From the NCBI RefSeq assembly GCF_010500915.1, contig NZ_JAAAWP010000009.1, positions 62,001 through 126,000 of the forward strand: DNA of 64,000 nt. The letters run 5' to 3'. The stretch's first letter is position 1, and the number at the start of each line of letters is the position of its first letter. The translations under genes were made by a program, and so were the position numbers. This DNA is from Alteromonas hispanica (GTDB lineage: Bacteria; Pseudomonadota; Gammaproteobacteria; Enterobacterales; Alteromonadaceae). Shown here in pieces: positions 54,176-63,061 of this stretch. The notes beneath the pieces are model-generated. The model was given only the letters and a program-made list of their open reading frames with translations, ran no database searches and was not told where the DNA came from.

Positions 54176-54628
54176 ATGAAAATAAACACATTTACGAATT
54201 TGGCGTTTCGCGTTCTTATCTATTTGGCGTTGCGGAACAATAAAACAGTAAAGACCAGTGAGATTGCAGACGCGTACTTTGTCTCTTACAACCACTTGAA
54301 GAAGGTAATTACCTTGCTTATTGAGCACGGGTACATTTTAGGCACAAAGGGGCGTGGAGGCGGTGTTCGACTGGCTTTAGATCCCAAAGCCATAAATATC
54401 GGAAAAGTATTTAGGCTCACGGTAGAAGACGTGGCTCTAGCTGAGTGCTTTGCTTCACCAACCAACAAATGTGTTATTTCACCGTCTTGCAGGCTGAGAA
54501 CTATTCTTCAAGATGCAACATCAAAATTTATCGCCGAGCTCGATCAATACACGCTCTACGACCTAGTTGAAGGGAGAGAAGGCGCGTTAGCCATGCACTT
54601 AGCGATAGAATTTATCGAACTAGAATAG
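54176..54628 (+). CDS. Rrf2-family iron-sulfur regulator, NsrR/IscR-like
   Basis: A 150-residue winged-helix regulator. The recognition helix lies in TSEIADAYFVSYNHLKKVITLL and the wing in TKGRGGGVRLA. Cys91, Cys99 and Cys105 (ECFASPTNKCVISPSC) are spaced like the Fe-S ligands of NsrR, in the same relative place. NsrR-type proteins sense nitric oxide; relatives sense iron, redox or sulfide. Given the neighbouring sulfide genes and three similar operators, I infer a sulfide/persulfide or NO sensor controlling the whole island. The cysteine spacing (7 and 5 between) is slightly wider than in E. coli NsrR as I recall it. Confidence 0.88.
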   Translation: MKINTFTNLAFRVLIYLALRNNKTVKTSEIADAYFVSYNHLKKVITLLIEHGYILGTKGRGGGVRLALDPKAINIGKVFRLTVEDVALAECFASPTNKCVISPSCRLRTILQDATSKFIAELDQYTLYDLVEGREGALAMHLAIEFIELE

Positions 54629-54786
54629 GCGTTTTTTACCGAATTTATCACAAAATACAGATGTTAATACGCTCTTCACCAAATTAAGGGCAGCGAAATG
54701 GCATTGAAAAAGGGAAAATAGTAGCCTAAGTGCCGTAAAAGTATCGAATCGGGTTATACTGAAGGCAAATAGATATAGGAATTAAT

Positions 54787-55221
54787 ATGAAAGTCTGCGG
54801 TATAGATATAAAGAGTAACGAAGCAACGGTGTGTCTGTTGTCGCTTATCGATGGTTTGTTTCACATTCCCGACTGCCGTTCGCGCCGGTTAACATTAGCA
54901 GACACCAGCGCTAAGGGGCTTAAAAGCTTTCAAAGCACCTTCGCTAAGCTGGTTGCCGATTACAAAATTGACGCAGTAATTATTCGCCAGCGCCAGAGCA
55001 AAGGTAAGTTTGCTGGCAGCGCTATTGGCTTTAAACTCGAGGCTGCCATTGAATTAATTGACGGTTTAGACGTTGTAGTATTTAGCCCTACTGACATTAA
55101 AGAGTCATTGCGCAGAAACCCCGTTGCCGTGCCATTTGCAGAAACCGGGTTAAAACAATTTCAAGAGCCGGCATTCACCACTGCTTATGCCTGGTTGATG
55201 AAGCACGACAAAACCGAATAG
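54787..55221 (+). CDS. DUF3010 family protein
   Basis: A 144-residue cytoplasmic protein starting MKVCGIDIKSNEATVCLLSL, which resembles the first strand of a RuvC/RNase-H-like fold, with a conserved RQRQSKGKFAGSAIGFKLEA stretch. It matches the DUF3010 family of gammaproteobacteria; function unknown. The next gene begins eight bases downstream, so they are cotranscribed. Confidence 0.83.
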   Translation: MKVCGIDIKSNEATVCLLSLIDGLFHIPDCRSRRLTLADTSAKGLKSFQSTFAKLVADYKIDAVIIRQRQSKGKFAGSAIGFKLEAAIELIDGLDVVVFSPTDIKESLRRNPVAVPFAETGLKQFQEPAFTTAYAWLMKHDKTE

Positions 55222-55228
55222 GTCCCCT

Positions 55229-56440
55229 ATGCCAGCTGCAAAACAACCTGATTCTTTTGACATTCTTCTTTATGGCGCCACCTCATTCGTTGGCAAGATC
55301 ATGGTTGAATACCTATCTGGCTTGCCCCAAAACGAGTTTTCGTGGGCGATAGCAGGGCGAGATGAACAAAAACTCATAGCATTAAAAGCACAGCACAATT
55401 TAACTGAACTACCGCACTTTATTGCTGATGCTAGCGACGAAACCGCGCTTACCGCGTTGTGCGAGAAAACCAACGTGATTATCTCAACCGTGGGGCCATA
55501 TGCACTGTATGGTGAAACACTAGTTAAAGTGTGTGCACAAACCGGTACTGACTATTGCGACTTAACTGGCGAGCCTCAATGGATAAAGGCGATGCTCGAC
55601 AAGTACGAGGATGAAGCCAAGCACTCGGGTGCACGAATAATTCATTGCTCGGGTTTCGACTCAATACCGTCAGACCTAGGCGTATATTTTTCGCAAAAGC
55701 TCGCTATAGAAAAAACAGGCAAGCCAGCTTCACAAATTAAGATGCGAGTATATAAGCTTAAAGGCGCTGCATCGGGTGGCACCATTGCCAGCATGTTAAA
55801 TGTGCTCAAAGAGGCAGGTGAAGACGCAAGTTTAAGAAAGTTGTTAGTAAACCCCTATGTGCTTTGCGGTCCTGAGCATCCGTTCCATCAGCGGCAGAAA
55901 AACCACAAAAAGGCGGAATACGACAGCGAGCTCGGTATTTGGACAATGCCTTTTGTTATGGCAGCCATCAACGAACGTATTGTTCACCGCAGTAATAAGC
56001 TGCTAAGTAGCTTGTATGGGCAAGACTTTAAATACGATGAAGCAATGTCGAGCAAAACAGCAAGTAAGGCCTGGATAACTACACTCGGTCTAGGTGCTTT
56101 TGTAGGAGCGGCAAGTTTTTCTCCTTTGAGAAACCTTCTTGCAGATCATATTTTACCAAAGCCTGGTGAAGGCCCCTCACGGGAAGAGCAGGAAAACGGC
56201 ATGTTCGACATGCGCTTTTATGCTCAGCTGAGTAATGGCGAAATGCAAACAGTGAAAGTGACAGGCGATAAAGACCCAGGCTACGGAAGCACTGCAAAAA
56301 TGCTGTCTCAGGCTGCGCTTTGCCTGGCAAAAGATATTTCGGATGTAAAAGGCGGATTTTGGACGCCTGCCTCAGCGCTTGGTGATGCCTTGATAGAGCG
56401 CTTAGGCAAGCATGCCGGTGTTTTTATAAAAGAACTATAA
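55229..56440 (+). CDS. Saccharopine-dehydrogenase-like NAD(P)-binding reductase
   Basis: A 403-residue protein with an N-terminal Rossmann motif (ILLYGATSFVGKIMVEYL), STVGPYALYGETLVKVCA and CDLTGEPQW. This is the layout of saccharopine-dehydrogenase-like or trans-acting enoyl-reductase proteins seen in lipid metabolism. A hydrophobic stretch (about 280-300, TTLGLGAFVGAASFS) may associate it with membranes. The substrate is unknown. It is followed by a terminator at 56472. Confidence 0.87.
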   Translation: MPAAKQPDSFDILLYGATSFVGKIMVEYLSGLPQNEFSWAIAGRDEQKLIALKAQHNLTELPHFIADASDETALTALCEKTNVIISTVGPYALYGETLVKVCAQTGTDYCDLTGEPQWIKAMLDKYEDEAKHSGARIIHCSGFDSIPSDLGVYFSQKLAIEKTGKPASQIKMRVYKLKGAASGGTIASMLNVLKEAGEDASLRKLLVNPYVLCGPEHPFHQRQKNHKKAEYDSELGIWTMPFVMAAINERIVHRSNKLLSSLYGQDFKYDEAMSSKTASKAWITTLGLGAFVGAASFSPLRNLLADHILPKPGEGPSREEQENGMFDMRFYAQLSNGEMQTVKVTGDKDPGYGSTAKMLSQAALCLAKDISDVKGGFWTPASALGDALIERLGKHAGVFIKEL

Positions 56441-56471
56441 AGCAGTCGTAAAAGAATCCGTAAAAAAAAGC

Positions 56472-56505
56472 AGCCCGTCAATTAAGCGGGCTTATTATTT
56501 TTGTT
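56472..56505. terminator. Terminator between convergent genes
   Basis: Stem AGCCCG/CGGGCT with a 9-base loop and T-rich right flank, preceded by an A-run, so usable in both directions. Confidence 0.7.
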
Positions 56506-56525
56506 GTTGGTATTAAAATTCTCGA

Positions 56526-57695
56526 TTAACGCCCTAGCATTCCTCGTGCAATAACCTCTTTCATAATTTCAGAGCTGCCGGCATAGATGGTTTGCACCCT
56601 AGCATCTCGGTAAAAGCGCGAAATAGGATATTCATCGGTGTAACCATAACCGCCGAACAGCTGCAGGCATTCATTTACCATTTTCACCTGCATTTCGGTA
56701 GCAGCTAGTTTAAGCATAGCTGCATCGGTTACTGTCATCTCTTCTCGACTGAACTTATCCATATGCTTTTCAAGCAGCGCTCTACACATTTCAAGTTCTG
56801 TTTGGCATTCCGCCAATTTAAACCGGGTATTTTGAAATTGCCCCACTGTTTGACCGAACGCCTTGCGTTGGGTTACATAATCGATAGTAAGATCTAACGC
56901 CCCTTGTGCATGGCCAATAGCCTGTACCGCACACCCCAAACGTTCTCGGGGTAATTCCTGCATCAGATAAACGAATCCTCTCCCCTCTTCGCCTAACAAG
57001 GCGTTGGCCGGTATTCGCATATTTTCGAAAAAGAGTTCACCCGTGTCGCTGCTGTGTTGACCAATTTTGTGAATAGGCTTACCCGTGGAGAAACCCGGCA
57101 AAGTCGTATCTACTAAAAATAAAGACACGCCTTTTGCTCCGGCTTTTGGGTCGGTTTTGGCGCATACAATAATCATGTCGGCCTGATTACCGTTGGTAAT
57201 AAACACTTTGGAGCCGTTTAAAATGTAGCTATCGCCGTCTCTAACCGCATTGGTTTTCATTCCGGCCACATCACTTCCCGCATTAGGCTCGGTCATCGCC
57301 AATGCGGTAAGCACTTCTCCTGTAGCCATTTTAGGAAGCCAATAGTCTTTTTGCTCTTCGGTACCAATATTTAATAGGTAGGGAGCCACAATGTTGGCGT
57401 GAATGTTATATCCCGTTGCCAGGCTGTGTAATCCTAGTCGGCACATTTCTTCCTGAATCATTTGGCAAACGTCAAAACTTGCGTCTGCCGTGCCGTACTT
57501 TTCTGGCATATCAACCAACAACATACCAGCGCTGCCCATGGTGTGCCAAACTTCACGAGGCATATGATGATCTTTTTCCCATTGCTCGTAGTTGGGCAAA
57601 ATTTCTTGGTCTATAAAACGTAACACCATGTCTTTAAACATGGTGATTTCTTCATTATTTGCTTGATTGTTCACAGCACTAGTTCCAGACATCAT
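56526..57695 (-). CDS. Acyl-CoA dehydrogenase
   Basis: A 389-residue FAD enzyme introducing a trans-2 double bond into acyl-CoA. It has ALAMTEPNAGSDVAGM, the middle beta domain with FITNGNQADMIIV, and the C-terminal FGGYGYTDEYPISRFYRDARVQ in separate blocks. Where many family members carry catalytic Glu in YEGT, it has YAGSSEIMKEVIARGML, as in long-chain or isovaleryl types, so the base is probably elsewhere. Chain-length specificity cannot be told. Two adjacent ATGs (57695, 57692) are possible starts after GAGGG. It stands alone, with no beta-oxidation partner beside it. Confidence 0.92.
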   Translation of the reverse strand: MMSGTSAVNNQANNEEITMFKDMVLRFIDQEILPNYEQWEKDHHMPREVWHTMGSAGMLLVDMPEKYGTADASFDVCQMIQEEMCRLGLHSLATGYNIHANIVAPYLLNIGTEEQKDYWLPKMATGEVLTALAMTEPNAGSDVAGMKTNAVRDGDSYILNGSKVFITNGNQADMIIVCAKTDPKAGAKGVSLFLVDTTLPGFSTGKPIHKIGQHSSDTGELFFENMRIPANALLGEEGRGFVYLMQELPRERLGCAVQAIGHAQGALDLTIDYVTQRKAFGQTVGQFQNTRFKLAECQTELEMCRALLEKHMDKFSREEMTVTDAAMLKLAATEMQVKMVNECLQLFGGYGYTDEYPISRFYRDARVQTIYAGSSEIMKEVIARGMLGR

Positions 57696-57852
57696 TCACC
57701 CTCGCAAAATACAACCAAGCCGACGGTTAAATCGGCATTTTTACATCTAATTTACATTTCGCTAGTGTAGAGCATTGAAAAGAGCTGTACTAATGATGTT
57801 TATCTAGTTTGAAGAATCACTGCTATTTATGATTACCTGCCTATAATGCTGC

Positions 57853-59061
57853 TTAAAAATCAAACGGCTCGGTGATAGATTTGCTGGGCTGTGTAAACCA
57901 CACTGGCCCGTTTTCAGTGACATAAAAGTGATCTTCTAATCTGATACCGAACTCACCGGGAACCACAATCATAGGCTCATTGCTGAAGCACATTCCCGCT
58001 GCTAGAGGGTGTGGGTTATCTTTCACTAAATACGGCCATTCGTGAATATCCATACCAATTCCGTGACCTGTTCTGTGAGGTAGGCCAGGCAGCGTATAAT
58101 CAGGCCCTAACCCATCGGCTTGCAGACTCTCGCGCGCAGCGGCATCAACAGCTCCGCAAGTATTTCCAATACTGGCGGTATTAAATGCCGCTATCTGTGC
58201 TTTCTTTTCGCTGTTCCAAAGTCGCTTTTGCTTGTCACTTGGCTCACCAAAACAATAGGTTCGCGTAATATCTGAGAGATACCCATGCAGCTTGCACCCA
58301 GTATCAATTAAAACCAAATCGTTGGCTTTAAGAACCTGCGGATCTTTAACTCCATGGGGGAACGAGGTGGCCTTTTCAAACAATACAATGCAAAAGTAAC
58401 TGCCACTGGCACCAACCTTTTTATGCGCTTCATTAATAAAAGCCTCAACGTCTGTGGTTGTCATACCAACTTTAAGCATACTCGCCGTGGCTTTATGTAC
58501 GGCTAGCGTCATGTCCATAGCTCGTTGTATGAGGGCTAATTCATTCTCAGACTTATGCATGCGGCAATGTGCTGTTACCTCACTACCATTAATAATCTCA
58601 AAAGAAGTGGGTAACACTTTGCGAAAACCATCTGCAATGAAAAACTGAGTAGATTCATCAATACCTACCTTGCTACCACCCGCAGTATCTATATCACTCA
58701 ATAATGAAGCAAAGAGCGCATAAGGACTTTCATGCTCTTGCCAGCCAATAATATCGCCGGCTATAACTTTACGCTCTTCTAGAGATTCGATTTCAAAAGC
58801 GGGGGCAATATACACCACATCACCTTGTGCAGGTAAAATAGCGCCAACTAATCGCTCGCTTGCGTACCATTGCATTCCGGTGAAATATGCTAGATTAGTT
58901 CCAGCATTTAAATACAGCGCTGCAATACCGTTTGTCTGCATGATCTGCTGTGCTTTTTCAATACGCGCGGTATATTCAGAAGTGGGAATAGGCGACATGT
59001 CTGTAGTCATATCGCGTAAAGATTCTAATGCTTCTTGCTGTGTTTTTCCGCCTATTTGCAT
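57853..59061 (-). CDS. M24-family Xaa-Pro peptidase
   Basis: A 402-residue creatinase/aminopeptidase-fold protein. The N-terminal domain has LYLNAGTNLAYFTGMQWY. The C-terminal pita-bread domain has metal ligands in DTGCKLHGYLSDITRTY, HRTGHGIGMDIHEWPYLV, NEPMIVVPGEFGIRLEDH. It would cleave Xaa-Pro peptides, though the family also includes dimethylsulfoniopropionate lyases (DddP). The frame opens at 59079; ATG 59061, with TAAGG eight bases upstream, is preferred. Confidence 0.9.
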   Translation of the reverse strand: MQIGGKTQQEALESLRDMTTDMSPIPTSEYTARIEKAQQIMQTNGIAALYLNAGTNLAYFTGMQWYASERLVGAILPAQGDVVYIAPAFEIESLEERKVIAGDIIGWQEHESPYALFASLLSDIDTAGGSKVGIDESTQFFIADGFRKVLPTSFEIINGSEVTAHCRMHKSENELALIQRAMDMTLAVHKATASMLKVGMTTTDVEAFINEAHKKVGASGSYFCIVLFEKATSFPHGVKDPQVLKANDLVLIDTGCKLHGYLSDITRTYCFGEPSDKQKRLWNSEKKAQIAAFNTASIGNTCGAVDAAARESLQADGLGPDYTLPGLPHRTGHGIGMDIHEWPYLVKDNPHPLAAGMCFSNEPMIVVPGEFGIRLEDHFYVTENGPVWFTQPSKSITEPFDF

Positions 59062-59237
59062 GTGGTGAGCCTTATACATCTAAAATTAAAATACCAATCC
59101 GCATAGATGATTGCCCACTCAGAAGGCGCTGGCAAGTTTTCTAGCAAAGCGTGGGAATGCAGGAAGGGTATTGCAAGGCTAATTTACATTATTAACAGGC
59201 ATTATCGGGAGAGGTCGGGGCTACTGATTGTGCGCCA

Positions 59238-59759
59238 CTAATTGTTGGTGTTTTTTGCAACCAATTCGGGCATCAATTCATCATCACATTGGTTAAGCGT
59301 TAGCGTGGGCGGTGACATTTGAATACCGAAAGGCGCGGCTCTGCTAAGCACTTCCATACCTAAGATGTTGTGTTGATTATCCATGACTGCCACTTTCACA
59401 TTTTCGAAGTGACAATCAGCGCTTAGCGTCAGTAGCGGTATGGTATATAGCTTTACTTTTTGCTTGCGGCCGTTGGCCAGTTTGGCAATAACAACACCTT
59501 CTTGTTTTACGCTCTGTTCACTTTTAAACGCTTTGAATGTGGCCTTATTGAGAATGGTTAAAGAAGAGCCTGTATCGATGAGATAATTGAACACTCTTTG
59601 CTCTTCATCAGAAGATTGAAGATACAAGGTTCCACCACCACTGCTTGTTAGTAAAAAAGAATTTGCAGAAGCGTTGATACTCATCAGAAATAAACAAACC
59701 AGCATGGCTGACATCACTGCCGAAGATGCTGTTTTCAAAGCGTTGAAATATCTGTTCAT
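59238..59759 (-). CDS. Exported retropepsin-like aspartic protease
   Basis: A 173-residue protein with signal peptide (AMLVCLFLMSINASA|NS) and a single retropepsin-like domain. The catalytic triad is FNYLIDTGSSLTIL (Asp-Thr-Gly), with later HNILGMEVLSRAAPFGI matching the second conserved loop. Such one-domain proteases act as dimers. The target is unknown. An upstream GTG and ATG are in frame; ATG 59759, with GAGAGA about six bases before, is preferred. Confidence 0.83.
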   Translation of the reverse strand: MNRYFNALKTASSAVMSAMLVCLFLMSINASANSFLLTSSGGGTLYLQSSDEEQRVFNYLIDTGSSLTILNKATFKAFKSEQSVKQEGVVIAKLANGRKQKVKLYTIPLLTLSADCHFENVKVAVMDNQHNILGMEVLSRAAPFGIQMSPPTLTLNQCDDELMPELVAKNTNN

Positions 59760-60070
59760 ACTCATTCTCTCAAACTTCACGGTGTAGTGTTGTAACTACT
59801 TTTGCTGATCAGAGATTTGCAATTAAAAAGCCAAAAAATAACCTACTGATTTTTAGATTGATTTTGGCGCTCCATGGTTTTCCACGCACCACCTCAGCGC
59901 ATAACAGCACACAAAACGTGCAAACCCACCTTTTTCTGACTAAGCTATCTTTATAACTTCTACAAAATTGATAGTTTTTAGCTATCGCGAGATAGGATTA
60001 TTTTTTAGTCATCAAAAGTTAAACTTCACACGTAATAACATTGAACTCACTGGTTAAATGAGGATTCATT
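59760..60070. other. Divergent intergenic region
   Basis: This AT-rich gap contains promoters for the protease and the PPFKR-repeat gene. A weak dyad GATAG-N7-CTATC lies at 59970. No gene is supported. Confidence 0.4.
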
Positions 60071-60436
60071 ATGAAAAAATCTATATTGCCTCTTTTGTTT
60101 TTATCTTCGCTAGCGGCGTCTCCCTTTGCTGCTGTGAGCGCTGAATCTGGTGCCAACAACGCCAGCGTGAAAAAAATGATAATTGTTGATCGCACCGGAA
60201 AGCCTCCCTTCAAACGTGAGCTTGTTGAAGTGAGCGAACACGATGTAGCGCAATTCGAACTGCTGAATGCGTCTACAGAATGTGAAAATAGAATGAGCGT
60301 AGATATGCGCGGCAAACCGCCATTCAAACGCTCTGTAGAGTGCGTACCGGTGGTAGATGTTGCGCAGTTTGAAATGACTAACGAGTCGGAAAGCTCAACA
60401 AATTTTAGCGGCCATCCGCCGTTCAAGCGCCGCTAG
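60071..60436 (+). CDS. Small secreted protein with three G(K/H)PPFKR motifs
   Basis: A 121-residue protein with a clear signal peptide (MKKSILPLLFLSSLAASPFAAVSA) and ribosome site GAGG. The mature part holds three repeats: DRTGKPPFKRELVEVSEHDVAQFEL (two parts), then DMRGKPPFKR...VVDVAQFEM, and a final SGHPPFKRR that ends the protein. The first two units also share (D)VAQFE(L/M). Two Cys (TECEN, VECVP) are present. I do not recognise a family. The basic PPFKR ends could be protease-cut peptides or binding motifs. It converges on a CadC-like regulator with a shared terminator. Confidence 0.8.
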   Translation: MKKSILPLLFLSSLAASPFAAVSAESGANNASVKKMIIVDRTGKPPFKRELVEVSEHDVAQFELLNASTECENRMSVDMRGKPPFKRSVECVPVVDVAQFEMTNESESSTNFSGHPPFKRR

Positions 60437-60458
60437 TCTATTTTTTCATTAAAGATCA

Positions 60459-60495
60459 AAAGCGAGGTCGTCATGAAGCGTCCTCGCTTTTTTTA
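60459..60495. terminator. Bidirectional terminator overlapping the regulator stop
   Basis: Stem AAAGCGAGG/CCTCGCTTT with T-run to the right. It spans the last codons of the minus-strand regulator (stop at 60471). Confidence 0.8.
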
Positions 60496-62810
60496 TATCT
60501 GCGTTTACTTAATTTGTCATAACGAGACTGTAATCCAGAAAGAGCTGCCCACCGCGAGTAGGTACGCAAAAATTCGTTGAGAGCCTTTTCGATGTGAACA
60601 GCCTTTTGAGGCGCATCGCTAGAGAGTCTAACCAGAGCGAAAGCGGCTTCTACATTGTGACTATTCACAATTGGAGTGGGTTTGGATAAAGATGGAAAAT
60701 GATTGAGTATTACCTCATAACCGCTTTTTTGTTGCTCGGTGGCTATGTAGCCATCGGTAAGTAGCGGGATAACGCTAAACGCCTGGGTTTGCTCAGAAAG
60801 AAGAGATTCCATAAGCGCAATATCAGTATTAGTTACGTCACTTTTGCGTAAACGACTAGCATGAGTTTTCCAAAAGCGAGCTATGGTGCTATCTCCAAGC
60901 AAAGATGCTGCATGGGTAAACCATTGCGTAGCTTTGCTGTTATTTCCTGTCAGCGAATGTAGATTTCCCAGATACGCTGCATTTACTGAAGAAAATGGAT
61001 CAATAGACAAACACGCTTCCATTGCTTCTATTGCAGCGGCATTATTGCCTTCTAACGCCAGTATCCTAGCCTTCCATACATAGGCCCATGTGTACATATC
61101 GTCTATTTCTAGGGCTCGTTTTAACGTTGCCAAGGCTAACGACGTTTCTCCCCGCCAATAATGCACAATGGCCAGATTGACGTTTACCCACGGTGAAAGT
61201 GGTTCTTTATCTAGTGCCTGCTGAGCGAGCGAAAGCGCGCGCTCTGGCTGCAGTTTAGCCAACGCTAGCTCAGAAGACAGATACAGGCTTGTTGAATTGT
61301 CAGCATTGCGACTTAGCACTCGATTTAACGCTGCTTGAGCGTCATCGAAACGGTAATCAAGGGTAGCCAGAATAGCCGTAGCATTATGTGCATTGGCATC
61401 ATAAGGGTTTAATCTCAGTGCATTATCAATTGCAGCGTTTGCTTTGGGTAGCGCCTCCTCTTGCGGTATGTACAAATCGTAGAAGTTATAGCGCGCATAA
61501 ATATAAGCAAGACTGCCATAAGCCGCCGAGAATGTGGGGTCTTGGTTCACAGCCTGTAGAAACGCTTTTTCAGCTTTGGTAAACCACTCACTGGTTGTGC
61601 CATTCATCCACCAATATGTACCTTTAAGGTAGGCTTGATAAGCAGCGGCGTTGTCTGTAATACCCGATTTTAATACAGATTCCGATGCGGTATTGGTAGC
61701 AGATACACGGGTAATAATTGCATTGGAAATATCTAATTGTACTTTGAGTAAATCATTACTGGTTACGTCGTATTGCTCACTCCACAGCGTTTTATCCTCA
61801 TATGGAGCAATTAATCTTACCGATATTCTGAAGCTTTGATTGATTCTTCTAACGCTGCCCTCGAGGGCGTAATTCACATTTAGTGTTTTGGCAATATCGG
61901 CTAACGATAGACCTTGTTTAGTTAGCGCTAGTGTAGAGTAGCGCGAAGGCACATTGAAGCCGGGCGTTGTCGATAAGCTTGAACTAATTTCTTCTGTTAA
62001 ACCAAGGGAAATATACGACGAATCTGTATCATCTGAAATCTGACTAAAAGGAAGTATTGCAATAGAAGTTGTTATGCCTTGATGAGAGGTTTCATGCTGA
62101 CTGTCTGTCTTTAATATAGTAGTTCTGCTCATGGTAAAGAATAGTGCCGCTATCACAATGAGAGCCACTATAGCGAGCCACACTTTAAAGCGAGCATTTG
62201 ATGAGGTAGATGCCGACATCTTATTGGCGTTGGTATCAGAGCGAGTTGATGTAGGCTCTGAAGCGTTTGCAGGCTGAGGGCTGTCTTTTTGCTCAGGGCT
62301 GTCTATACGCTCAGGGCTGTTTTTACGCTCAGGGCTGTCTTTACGCTCAGGGCTGTCTACAAGCTCAGGGCTGTTGCCCTCCAATCTAGTGGTTTTCTGA
62401 TTTGGGTGGGCTGCATTTTCGTGGCTGTTAGCAGATAAAGACTGAGTTGATGATGTCTCTGGTGCTTGAGCATCACTTTTAGAGGTTTCGCTATTAACAT
62501 AGCTTGGGGTTACGGTTAGTTTGTACCCCAGTTTAGGTATCGTTTTTATCAGCCTTTTAGATTTATTGTCATTCAGAGCATGGCGTAATTGCGAAATAAC
62601 ACGTGAAAGTGCCTCATCGACAACCACGCGTTCTCCCCAGACGGCCTTGTGAATATATTCACGACTTACTGCCTCAGGCGCATTGTCTGCCAATACATTT
62701 AACACTTTTATACATTTTGGCTCTACCTTCACTGCGCGTTCATCGCAAGAAATGGTGTTATCTGCGGTATTAACGACAAAACTTTCAATTCTGAATAACG
62801 TGGAAGGCAC
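60471..62810 (-). CDS. CadC/ToxR-like membrane transcription regulator with TolB-like and TPR domains
   Basis: A 779-residue protein. An OmpR-type winged helix spans residues 1-105 (VNVLADNAPEAVSREYIHKAVWGE, LINRALNDNKSKRLIKTIPKLGYKL in blocks). A Ser/Pro/Glu-rich linker (about 130-200) has six SPExxD repeats. One TM helix (about 208-228) leads to a periplasmic TolB/FlgO-like domain (TSIAILPFSQISDDTDSSYISLGLTEEISSSL in parts) and then five or more TPR-like repeats (about 400-650). It would bind DNA from the membrane and respond to an envelope signal. Flanking genes, the PPFKR protein and a TPR protein, are possible targets. Confidence 0.87.
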   Translation of the reverse strand: MPSTLFRIESFVVNTADNTISCDERAVKVEPKCIKVLNVLADNAPEAVSREYIHKAVWGERVVVDEALSRVISQLRHALNDNKSKRLIKTIPKLGYKLTVTPSYVNSETSKSDAQAPETSSTQSLSANSHENAAHPNQKTTRLEGNSPELVDSPERKDSPERKNSPERIDSPEQKDSPQPANASEPTSTRSDTNANKMSASTSSNARFKVWLAIVALIVIAALFFTMSRTTILKTDSQHETSHQGITTSIAILPFSQISDDTDSSYISLGLTEEISSSLSTTPGFNVPSRYSTLALTKQGLSLADIAKTLNVNYALEGSVRRINQSFRISVRLIAPYEDKTLWSEQYDVTSNDLLKVQLDISNAIITRVSATNTASESVLKSGITDNAAAYQAYLKGTYWWMNGTTSEWFTKAEKAFLQAVNQDPTFSAAYGSLAYIYARYNFYDLYIPQEEALPKANAAIDNALRLNPYDANAHNATAILATLDYRFDDAQAALNRVLSRNADNSTSLYLSSELALAKLQPERALSLAQQALDKEPLSPWVNVNLAIVHYWRGETSLALATLKRALEIDDMYTWAYVWKARILALEGNNAAAIEAMEACLSIDPFSSVNAAYLGNLHSLTGNNSKATQWFTHAASLLGDSTIARFWKTHASRLRKSDVTNTDIALMESLLSEQTQAFSVIPLLTDGYIATEQQKSGYEVILNHFPSLSKPTPIVNSHNVEAAFALVRLSSDAPQKAVHIEKALNEFLRTYSRWAALSGLQSRYDKLSKRRYKKSEDAS
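62274..62378 (-). repeat. In-frame 18-bp tandem repeats encoding SPExxD
   Basis: About six copies of an 18-base unit around GCTCAGGGCTGTCT (plus strand) encode SPELVD, SPERKD, SPERKN, SPERID, SPEQKD, SPQP in the linker of the CadC-like regulator. Near-identical units suggest recent expansion and length variation. Confidence 0.85.
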
Positions 62811-63061
62811 TTAAAAACCTCAATCAAAAAAATGTAAGCATTTGAAATAATTAAAAATAAACAAAAAAATAATGAACATTAGGTTTTCATTAGAAAGAAA
62901 TGAGTACGTAATTATCTTTTCATCATGTAATTACAGTAAAAGTCACTATTCTCCAATCATCGTTTAACAAAACGTTAACCAATGCCTTATCAGCCACGTT
63001 AAAGTTCACGCATCGATAAGTCTAAAAACAAATTAACTAACGCGACAAGTGGGAAAATATC
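62811..63061. other. Divergent regulator / TPR-gene promoter region
   Basis: This AT-rich region lies between the CadC-like regulator and the small TPR gene. ACGTTAA occurs twice (about 62972 and 62998), a possible direct repeat for the regulator. No gene is supported. Confidence 0.4.

Noticed and set aside
60019..60426. Minus-strand open frame opposite the PPFKR-repeat gene
   Set aside because: The plus-strand gene has a signal peptide, ribosome site and repeated motifs; the antisense frame has none.
62274..62378. Possible CRISPR or intergenic tandem repeat
   Set aside because: The repeats are 18 bases with no spacers and lie in frame inside a coding linker.
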